A DNA stretch of 64,000 nucleotides from contig JAEZYU010000052.1 in NCBI GenBank assembly GCA_023418915.1, positions 6,950 through 70,949 of the forward strand, written 5' to 3'. The notes below the pieces were generated by a model. That model was given only the letters and a program-made list of their open reading frames with translations. It was not told where the DNA came from and made no database searches. Shown here one piece after another: positions 36,149 through 43,149 of this stretch. This stretch comes from Bacillota bacterium (lineage in GTDB: Bacteria; Bacillota; Clostridia; Acetivibrionales; DTU013). Position numbers and translations under genes: made by a program. The number at the start of each line of letters is the position of its first letter. Position 1 is the first letter of the stretch.

Positions 36149-37816
36149 CTATATCTCCATGATTATAGGCAATATCATCGGCTTGCGCTTCGTCTTCCCA
36201 TAGAGATATTCTCTGAGGTCATCCTTTATGATACCCTTCTTAGCTGACCAGTCATTACCCTTCCTGCCCTCCAGCTTTGTCAGCGTCTTTTTGATTATTT
36301 CACGGGCATTATCAATCAGATCCTCTGATTCTCTGACATATACAAATCCCCTTGAAATAATATCAGGGCCGGCTATGATCTGTCCCGACTCTTTTTCAGT
36401 CGTAATTACCACAACGATCAGTCCGTCCTGTGAGAGCAGCTTTCTGTCTCTGAGCACTATGCTCCCAACATCACCGACACCCAGTCCGTCAACCAGTATC
36501 CTTCCTGATGATACAGAACCATTGACCTTTGCAGAATCGGAACTGAGCTCCAAAACTCTGCCTATCTCCATGACAAAAATATTCTCTGTCCGCATTCCCA
36601 TTCTGGCTGCAAGGTTTGCATGCTGTTTCAGGTGCCTGTATTCTCCATGGACCGGCATAAAGAACTTTGGCTTCACAAGGTTGTGTATCAGCTTTAGTTC
36701 CTCCTGGCAGGCATGACCTGATACATGGACATCAGCCAGCGATTCGTAAATCACGTCGGCTCCCTTTTTAAACAGCTCATTGATCACTTTGAAAATGGAC
36801 TTTTCATTACCTGGTATTGGAGACGCTGAAATTATGATCAGATCGCCCGGTTCGATTTCTACTTTTTTATGCTCATTGACCGCCATCCTTGATAAAGCCG
36901 ACATAGGCTCTCCCTGGCTCCCAGTCGTGACAATGACCATCTTGTCAGCCGGGTACTTGTCTATGAGAGCCACATCGATCATAGTACCTTCAGGCACATT
37001 AAGGTAACCAAGCTCCATAGCAACATTGACCACATTCACCATGCTCCGGCCTACAACAGTCACCTTCCTGTTAAATTTGCATGCGGCGTCGATCACCTGC
37101 TGAATCCTGTGTACGTTGGATGCAAAGCTTGCCACTATTATCCTGCTTTTTGCATCCATGAAAATCTCCTCAAACGTCTCCCCTACGGTCCGCTCAGACA
37201 TTGTATAGCCCGGTCGTTCTGCATTCGTGCTATCGCACATCAGCAGCAGTACTCCCCTCTTTCCGAGATCCGACAGCCTAGCCAGATCAGTCGCTTTGCC
37301 CTCGATAGGTGTATAATCGATCTTGAAATCAGATGTGTGGACAACTATGCCCACGGGAGTGTGCAGAGCCAATGCAACGGAATCCGCAATGCTATGGTTC
37401 GTCCTTATGAACTCTACCTTGAACGCCCCAAGCTGAACTGACCTGCCGGGCTCCACATCAATCATTTCCGTCGTGGACAGCAGTCTATGCTCCTCAAGCT
37501 TGTACTTCAAAAGCCCGAGTGTCAGCTTGGTACCGTATACCGGTACATTTATTTCCTTGAGAAAATAAGGCATCGCACCTATATGGTCTTCATGTCCATG
37601 AGTGAGGATGACACCCCTTATTCTCTCCCTGTTCTTTGTCAGATAGGATATGTCGGGGATAACAAGATCGATACCGAGCATATCATCCTCCGGAAAGGTA
37701 AGGCCGCAATCCACTACAATGATGTCATCGCCGTATTCAAAAACCGTAATGTTCTTTCCAATCTCCTGTAATCCGCCCAATGGGATCACTTTCAGCTTCT
37801 GTTTGTTTTTTGACAC
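36149..37816 (-). CDS. rnj: Ribonuclease J
   Basis: A 555-residue metallo-beta-lactamase/beta-CASP ribonuclease with endonuclease and 5'-3' exonuclease activity in mRNA turnover. The metal site is ILTHGHEDHIGAMPYF (HxHxDH); CDSTNAERPG and later beta-CASP motifs follow, including HVSGHACQEE and PVHGEYRHL. A C-terminal dimerisation domain is present. A putative promoter with a 160-base leader lies upstream. Confidence 0.95.
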   Translation of the reverse strand: MSKNKQKLKVIPLGGLQEIGKNITVFEYGDDIIVVDCGLTFPEDDMLGIDLVIPDISYLTKNRERIRGVILTHGHEDHIGAMPYFLKEINVPVYGTKLTLGLLKYKLEEHRLLSTTEMIDVEPGRSVQLGAFKVEFIRTNHSIADSVALALHTPVGIVVHTSDFKIDYTPIEGKATDLARLSDLGKRGVLLLMCDSTNAERPGYTMSERTVGETFEEIFMDAKSRIIVASFASNVHRIQQVIDAACKFNRKVTVVGRSMVNVVNVAMELGYLNVPEGTMIDVALIDKYPADKMVIVTTGSQGEPMSALSRMAVNEHKKVEIEPGDLIIISASPIPGNEKSIFKVINELFKKGADVIYESLADVHVSGHACQEELKLIHNLVKPKFFMPVHGEYRHLKQHANLAARMGMRTENIFVMEIGRVLELSSDSAKVNGSVSSGRILVDGLGVGDVGSIVLRDRKLLSQDGLIVVVITTEKESGQIIAGPDIISRGFVYVRESEDLIDNAREIIKKTLTKLEGRKGNDWSAKKGIIKDDLREYLYGKTKRKPMILPIIMEI

Positions 37817-37981
37817 AATATAACCTCCAAAACTTACTCTTATTAGTTCGTCAATTAATTCTACCCAATATGCTTATTTTCAACATTTCAACTTACAATA
37901 TGTATGAGTAACATGCAAGGTGCCGCATCACCCCGCACAAAACAGTTCGTATATTTTAAGTTTATTGGCATCACCTTACCT

Positions 37982-38009
37982 ATTATAGCACTACAAGAAA
38001 TATTTGCAA
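37982..38009 (-). promoter_or_regulatory. rnj promoter
   Basis: On the reverse strand TTGCAA (38004-38009) and TATAAT (37982-37987) are 16 bases apart. The -35 box lies 30 bases from that of the divergent small-RNA promoter. Confidence 0.6.
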
Positions 38010-38039
38010 AATGAATTTAAAAATAGGTCTATCGTCTTA

Positions 38040-38068
38040 TTGACATGGGAAATCAGTACTAGTATAAT
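38040..38068 (+). promoter_or_regulatory. Perfect sigma-A promoter with no gene downstream
   Basis: Consensus TTGACA (38040-38045), 17-base spacer, consensus TATAAT (38063-38068). Followed within 90 bases by a hairpin terminator, so it probably makes a small RNA. Confidence 0.8.
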
Positions 38069-38074
38069 AAATTT

Positions 38075-38160
38075 ACTCGTTCAAGGAACGACTCTCTTTT
38101 GTTTAACCCGGATGAATAATTTGTGATGATATGGAGCCCTGGAGGGCTCTATATTTCCTT
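38075..38160 (+). ncRNA. Candidate small RNA, about 85 nt
   Basis: Defined by the perfect promoter at 38040-38068 and by a terminator-like hairpin GAGCCC/GGGCTC at 38134-38149 followed by a T-rich tail. A second small hairpin, CGTTC-AAG-GAACG, lies near the 5' end. No ribosome site or meaningful open frame is present, and I do not recognise a known RNA family. Confidence 0.5.
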
Positions 38161-38233
38161 TTCAGTATTTTTCTCTTTTAGCTCTCATTGCTAATTGCAT
38201 TATTGCCCCATATTGTTAAAAATAAACAACAGT

Positions 38234-38262
38234 AAAGCCCTGGATATCATATCCAGAGCTTT
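38234..38262 (-). terminator. Terminator after tRNA-Gln
   Basis: A 14-base stem with one G-T pair (AAAGCCCTGGATAT / ATATCCAGAGCTTT) lies directly downstream of the tRNA; a T-rich stretch follows on the reverse strand. Confidence 0.7.
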
Positions 38263-38265
38263 CAG

Positions 38266-38339
38266 TGGCTGCGGGAGAAGGATTTGAACCCTCACAGACT
38301 GATCCAGAGTCAGTAGTGCTACCATTACACAATCCCGCA
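38266..38339 (-). tRNA. tRNA-Gln (anticodon CTG)
   Basis: A full cloverleaf is visible on the reverse strand: acceptor TGCGGGA/TCCCGCA, discriminator G, encoded CCA, D arm, anticodon stem ACTGA/TCAGT around the loop CTCTGGA (anticodon CTG, reading CAG), and T arm GAGGG-TTCAAAT-CCTTC. It stands alone. Confidence 0.93.
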
Positions 38340-38448
38340 ATAATTGCGACAGTCGTTATTATAGCACATCGTCCATATATAATGCAATAGGTTTTTGCAG
38401 AAAAAAAGCTGGTTGAATTTGCCTGATCAGTCGAATTTGCCACAACAC

Positions 38449-38604
38449 AAGAACTGTCCCCCCTTCGGAAGAACCGTCCCCTTTGCGGAAGAACCGTCCC
38501 ACTCCAGGAGAACCGTCCCACTCCAGGAGAACCGTCCCTGTGCTTTCCCCAAGCAGGAGAACCGTCCCCCTGCTTCACTCTAAACTCGAGAACCGTCCCT
38601 ATGA
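38449..38604. repeat. GAACCGTCCC-type dispersed repeat cluster
   Basis: About seven copies of (A)GAACCGTCCC, separated by 8-20 variable bases, some with CTCCAGGA or GCAGGA before them. The reverse complement, GGGACGGTTCT, is the same motif that fills 63650-63815, and a short relative lies at 56787-56850. Confidence 0.85.
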
Positions 38605-38628
38605 TTACGCTGGAATACTTCCTTGATA

Positions 38629-39768
38629 TCAGCCGAACAGAGCGAGCAGGACACCTGCTACCACTGCAGAGCCTATTACACCTGCCACGTTTGGTCCCAT
38701 GGCATGCATAAGCAGGAAGTTGGAAGGATTCGCCTTCTGGCCCTCCACCTGTGAAACTCTGGCGGCCATCGGTACAGCTGACACTCCTGCTGAACCTATC
38801 AGAGGATTGATTTTTCCTCCCGACAGGACGCACATAAGCTTTCCTATCAACAGACCTCCGACTGTGCTGAACATGAACGCCACTAAACCGAGCCCTATTA
38901 CCATAAGAGTCTCAGGTCTCAGGAAATTTTCGGCCACAGCTGTTGCGCCTACAGTCACTCCAAGGAATATCGTCACAATATTTATCAATGCGTTTTGCAC
39001 AGTATCCGAAAGTCTTTCCACCACTCCGGACTCCTTAAAGAGGTTTCCAAGCATGAGCATCCCTATCAGCGGTGCAACGGAAGGCAGCAACAGTACGCAG
39101 AATATTGTTACAGCGATCGGAAAAACGATTTTCTCCAGTTTCGATACTTCCCTCAGCTGCTCCATCTTTATTTCTCTTTCCTTCTTAGTAGTGAGCAGTC
39201 TCATCAGCGGCGGCTGTATCATCGGTATCAGAGCCATGTATGAATACGCTGCAATTGCTATGGCAGGCAAAAGCGTAGGTGCCAGCCTTGTAGTCAGAAA
39301 AATAGCTGTCGGTCCGTCAGCTCCTCCGATTATAGCTATTGATGCAGCCTCCTCAGGCAAAAACTTCAGAGCTGTCGCTATAATAAAGGCCGCAGCGATA
39401 CCAAACTGTGCTCCTGCACCCATAAAAAGACTGGAAGGCCTTGCTATCAATGGGCCAAAATCAGTCATGGCACCTATTCCAAGGAATATGAGCGAAGGAT
39501 ATATCCCAAGCTTGACTCCCTGATACAGATAGTACAGCAGGCCTGCAGGTCCGGTCGAACCCTCCTGAGGTCCCTCCATGAGTCCTGCCAGAGGCAGATT
39601 GGCCAATATCATTCCAAAAGCGATCGGCAGCAGCAGCAGCGGTTCAAATTTCTTAACAATGGCAAAATATATAAGAACAAGTGCAAGTCCTATCATCAAG
39701 CACTGCTGCCAGGTTATTGCCGCAAATCCTGAATCCTGTATGATCGTTTTAATTGCATCTAAAAACAT
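38629..39768 (-). CDS. Sodium-translocating decarboxylase beta subunit (OadB/MmdB/GcdB family)
   Basis: A 379-residue membrane protein that decarboxylates carboxybiotin and pumps sodium out. It has about ten membrane segments and the conserved IAIIGGADGPTAIFLT in the fourth region with its Asp, plus PLIARPSSLFMGAGAQFGI. Length matches family members (about 375-435). It ends a three-gene set with the biotin carrier and delta subunits. The carboxyltransferase subunit that defines the substrate is not encoded here. Confidence 0.93.
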   Translation of the reverse strand: MFLDAIKTIIQDSGFAAITWQQCLMIGLALVLIYFAIVKKFEPLLLLPIAFGMILANLPLAGLMEGPQEGSTGPAGLLYYLYQGVKLGIYPSLIFLGIGAMTDFGPLIARPSSLFMGAGAQFGIAAAFIIATALKFLPEEAASIAIIGGADGPTAIFLTTRLAPTLLPAIAIAAYSYMALIPMIQPPLMRLLTTKKEREIKMEQLREVSKLEKIVFPIAVTIFCVLLLPSVAPLIGMLMLGNLFKESGVVERLSDTVQNALINIVTIFLGVTVGATAVAENFLRPETLMVIGLGLVAFMFSTVGGLLIGKLMCVLSGGKINPLIGSAGVSAVPMAARVSQVEGQKANPSNFLLMHAMGPNVAGVIGSAVVAGVLLALFG

Positions 39769-39782
39769 AATAACTCACCTCT

Positions 39783-40202
39783 CTATTGAATCACGGCAAG
39801 GACATCTCCGGCATTGACGGATGAACCCTTTGCAGCTTGTATTTGTACGACTGTACCGTCAGTCGGTGCAACTATTTCATTTTCCATTTTCATAGCTTCG
39901 AGTATCAGCAGCACCTGTCCTTTTTTTACACTGTCTCCTTGATTTACCTTAACATTGAGTATTGTACCCGGCATGGGAGCCTTTATCGCTTCACCGCTTC
40001 CAGCAGCGACAGGTGCAGGCTGTGCTGCCTTAGCAGCTCCGGCAGGTGCTTGAGCGGCAGGTGCCTGAGCGGAGGGCGTCTTAGCATTCATGCTCGTCGC
40101 AGCGACCTGTTCAGCAGCATCATTCACGCCTATGACCCCGGCTTTTCCGTTTTCAACCTCGACTTCATATTCCTTATTATTGATTCTTACGATATATCTC
40201 AT
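39783..40202 (-). CDS. Biotin carrier subunit of the decarboxylase
   Basis: A 139-residue biotin carrier. A short N-terminal beta domain (RYIVRINNKEYEVEVENG) leads to an Ala/Pro-rich flexible linker (about residues 40-70) and the biotinyl domain with EAMKMENEI, whose lysine is biotinylated. It shuttles CO2 from a carboxyltransferase to the beta subunit. The start chosen is ATG at 40202 behind GGAGG, four codons inside the longest frame. Confidence 0.92.
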   Translation of the reverse strand: MRYIVRINNKEYEVEVENGKAGVIGVNDAAEQVAATSMNAKTPSAQAPAAQAPAGAAKAAQPAPVAAGSGEAIKAPMPGTILNVKVNQGDSVKKGQVLLILEAMKMENEIVAPTDGTVVQIQAAKGSSVNAGDVLAVIQ

Positions 40203-40332
40203 ATTGACCTCCATTCCATTTCACCGTAATGCATTTTGCAGCTGTTCCTGTATTTACGGCCGCTGCCTATCTGAAACAGCATATTTGCTGCTCGTCACAT
40301 ACATTTAAATCTCCCGTCATACAGCTGTTTTC

Positions 40333-40674
40333 TTAATCGACAGCGCTTATTGATCTGAAAACGAGCTCATTCAAAGGTGTCTTTGTTTCGTGGCTGACTA
40401 TAGCCATTATCATCGCTGCAGTTCTTTCGTCGACATTATTCAGTCTGAGACTTCCTGCCTGAGCAGCTGCAGTATTTGCAGCCGGAGCCTGACTTACAGC
40501 CATGCCCTGTTCTGACTCATAATTATTGTTTATGCCGCCAGTGCTTTTCTTTTTAATAGAAACGCCAAAAACCTTTGAAATCATACTTACCAAGGCGAAC
40601 AAAACTGTCAGAACTAAAAATACTGTCGCAGTACATACCAGACCAACTACTACACTTTCAAACATTGACATCAT
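40333..40674 (-). CDS. OadG-type delta/gamma subunit of the sodium-pump decarboxylase
   Basis: A 113-residue single-span membrane protein: short periplasmic start, one helix (ESVVVGLVCTATVFLVLTVLFALVSM), a basic patch and a cytosolic tail ending with DERTAAMIMAIVSHETKTPL, a segment shared with such subunits. It holds the complex together. First gene of the three-gene set; a promoter lies about 210 bases upstream. Confidence 0.82.
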   Translation of the reverse strand: MMSMFESVVVGLVCTATVFLVLTVLFALVSMISKVFGVSIKKKSTGGINNNYESEQGMAVSQAPAANTAAAQAGSLRLNNVDERTAAMIMAIVSHETKTPLNELVFRSISAVD

Positions 40675-41073
40675 GCACCCTCCTTTACTTTTTCAGTTGT
40701 ATGCCCAACCGCTTCATTTACTACATGATTATCTTCCCTTATTTCCCTGCCTGTTAACAAAAAATGTAATCCTACTTAATTTGTTATTTTTTTATCAATG
40801 GTAAATCTATTATTCGGTCTCCTGTCGACCTTTTGCAGCCTCCCCTATATAGTGAAGTCACAAATGTCGAAAATTACACAACATATATCATTATAAAATA
40901 AACACGCAAAATGTCAATAAAAACAGCGATCAAAGGAAATAAAAAACATATTGGGATTTTTAATTTCTGGTTTTTATGATACAATTGAATTACCCAGCTT
41001 AGTGCACATCCATATGTTCTTACGGAATAACAGATTTGCATAGCAACATAGACTTACATTAAGGGGGTAAATT
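40675..41073. other. Spacer upstream of the decarboxylase genes
   Basis: About 400 bases between divergent genes. It holds the promoter at 40890-40917 with a 200-base untranslated leader. The forward gene at 41074 must also have its promoter here; a GATACAAT box near 40978-40986 is possible. No gene is seen. Confidence 0.5.
40890..40917 (-). promoter_or_regulatory. Promoter of the decarboxylase genes
   Basis: On the reverse strand consensus TTGACA (40912-40917) and TATAAT (40890-40895) are 16 bases apart; the leader to the delta-subunit ATG is about 200 bases. Confidence 0.75.
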
Positions 41074-41391
41074 ATGAGAACAGAAAAATTGATACTGTCC
41101 GGACTTGACATAACAGAGGACGGTTACAACTTCAAAGGCCAGTTCATTCTGAGCAGCCGCAGCAAAACCAGACATGTCGATATGGAGGAGCTTGAGCACA
41201 ATTCTTTCCTCGAAAACCTGAAGCAGTATTTCGACCTGGAAGAACAAACCTCTGATATCAGAAACACACTCATGGATATGATCGTAGAAAAAGCTCACAT
41301 CAGCTCAAAGATCGTAGAAGGTGAAAACTACGAAGAAAACTCAAAAAAGAAAAAGCCCTCCCGGAATAAAGCTATCAATGAAAGGGCTTGA
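41074..41391 (+). CDS. Small conserved-looking hypothetical protein
   Basis: A 105-residue cytosolic protein with AAGGGGG before its ATG, typical amino-acid usage and a Lys-rich end. It begins MRTEKLILSGLDITEDGYN and is mostly helical and acidic, with no motif I recognise. An AAGCCCT/AGGGCTT inverted repeat overlaps its last codons (41360-41390) and may act as terminator. Confidence 0.65.
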   Translation: MRTEKLILSGLDITEDGYNFKGQFILSSRSKTRHVDMEELEHNSFLENLKQYFDLEEQTSDIRNTLMDMIVEKAHISSKIVEGENYEENSKKKKPSRNKAINERA

Positions 41392-41450
41392 GTATGTCGA
41401 TATCTGCTGCAGTGTATGCTTCTTGTGCCTGCAGCATGACACTTTAATAT

Positions 41451-43076
41451 TTATTCAGTAGTCTCAGCTTCGTTAGTCTCAGTATCATTAGCCTTCATTT
41501 TAAGTATCGCCTCTTTTTCGGGAAGCGGTCTGCTTATGAAATATCCTTGTATCTTGTCACATCCGTGTCCGGTCAGGTAATCGAACTGCTCCTGAGTTTC
41601 CACTCCTTCACAGATTACGCACAGACCTGCACTTTTCCCGGTCTTGAGCATGAAATCTGTCAGCATCCTGCTCTCTTCACTGTAAGAGACGATATTGGCA
41701 TAGCTTCTGTCGATCTTAACTGATGTTATGGGCAGCATCCGCAGATAGTTGATGGCGGAATAACCCTTTCCGAAATTATCCAGCGCAATTTTTACGCCAT
41801 TCTTCCTGAGTGTACCAAGCTTTTCCGCCACCATATCATAATACTCCATGATAATTGTTTCAGATATCTCTATCTCAAGGTTGTGCGGATCGACACCGGT
41901 CATCTCGATGTCTTCCATTACCGACTCAACAAAATCATCCTGCAAAAGCTGCATCCGGGAGATATTCACGGAAACCGTCCTGTCGATAAAGCCTTCCTGG
42001 TGCAGTCTCTTCAAAAATATACAGGCATTCCTCAAAACCCACTCCCCTATCGGAACAATCATATGAGTATCCTCTGCCACCTTCAAAAATTTGTCCGGCA
42101 TTACAAAGCCCTTTTTATCGTTCCTCCATCTTATAAGCGCTTCAAAGCCTGATATTTTATCATCCTTTACACTGTACTGTGGCTGGAAGTAAAGCTCAAA
42201 TTCGCTTTTCTCAAGCGCCGTGCGAAGATACTTTTCAGTATCGATCCACTCATGCACCGATGAAATCATTGGTTCACTATAGATCACAATCCTGTTTTTT
42301 CCCGAATCCTTTGCCTTAAACACTGCGATTTCAGCACACTTAAGCAGTTCACTCATTGAACTGCCGTGTTCCGGATACATTGAAACACCGATGCTCACCG
42401 TATGATAAAAGGGCTTATTATCTACTAAGACCGCATCCTTGAAGCTCTTAAGTATTTTTAATGTCATAGTCTCTATATCAAAAATATTGTCTATTCCATT
42501 TAACAAAATGATGAATTTGTCCCCTGCGAGCCTGTAAAGATCGCAGTTTTCATCAACCAGCCCGGCCAGCTTCCCGCTTAATCCCCTTAGCACCATATTG
42601 CCAAAGTCATGTCCAAATGCATCATTGATATATTTAAAATTATCTACATCGATAAATATCATGGCAAATTTCTCATTTTGGGCTATCGCTTTTTCTAAAT
42701 CCTCGAAAAGAGACATCTGGTTTCTAAGACCCGTCAGCTGGTCGTAGTAGGCCATATCATGCAGCTTCTTTTTCAACTTAAGCAGCTGCTCATATGACGA
42801 CGATATCTCATCCTTTGATCTGGTCACCTCTCTGTTGGCCTCCAACAGCTCCTGCTCCGCCTTCATAATCTTCTTCAATGCTCTATTGACCAGAGCAAAT
42901 ACAATAACGCCGGAAACTGCCACAAATATGCATCCCTTAATAAGGCTGACATACGTCATCACACCTCTGTCTGCAGCAAGATGATCGAGCAAACCATCAG
43001 TAACAAGTATCCAAAGAGCACCTGCTGCCGCATATATCAATGCCGCCTTGAGAGCTTCTATTCTCTTGCTCTTCAT
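41451..43076 (-). CDS. Membrane GGDEF-EAL protein with altered catalytic sites
   Basis: About 541 residues. Two membrane helices near the N-terminus precede a coiled coil (KAEQELLEANREVTRSKDEI), a GGDEF domain starting YDQLTGLRNQ and an EAL domain. The GGDEF signature reads AGDKF instead of GGDEF, so cyclic-di-GMP synthesis is doubtful. The EAL domain keeps EALIRW, VNISRMQL, EISE, KIDRSY and EGVETQEQ, but DDFG is DNFG, which changes one metal-contact residue. It may be a weak phosphodiesterase or a c-di-GMP/GTP sensor. The start chosen is ATG at 43076; a frame up to 43133 lacks a ribosome site. Confidence 0.88.
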   Translation of the reverse strand: MKSKRIEALKAALIYAAAGALWILVTDGLLDHLAADRGVMTYVSLIKGCIFVAVSGVIVFALVNRALKKIMKAEQELLEANREVTRSKDEISSSYEQLLKLKKKLHDMAYYDQLTGLRNQMSLFEDLEKAIAQNEKFAMIFIDVDNFKYINDAFGHDFGNMVLRGLSGKLAGLVDENCDLYRLAGDKFIILLNGIDNIFDIETMTLKILKSFKDAVLVDNKPFYHTVSIGVSMYPEHGSSMSELLKCAEIAVFKAKDSGKNRIVIYSEPMISSVHEWIDTEKYLRTALEKSEFELYFQPQYSVKDDKISGFEALIRWRNDKKGFVMPDKFLKVAEDTHMIVPIGEWVLRNACIFLKRLHQEGFIDRTVSVNISRMQLLQDDFVESVMEDIEMTGVDPHNLEIEISETIIMEYYDMVAEKLGTLRKNGVKIALDNFGKGYSAINYLRMLPITSVKIDRSYANIVSYSEESRMLTDFMLKTGKSAGLCVICEGVETQEQFDYLTGHGCDKIQGYFISRPLPEKEAILKMKANDTETNEAETTE

Positions 43077-43149
43077 ATTTAAAAGAGACCACCTTTCTGA
43101 TTTAGCTTTACTTGACAACAATTTTTTGTGCATTCATAATACAAAAATT

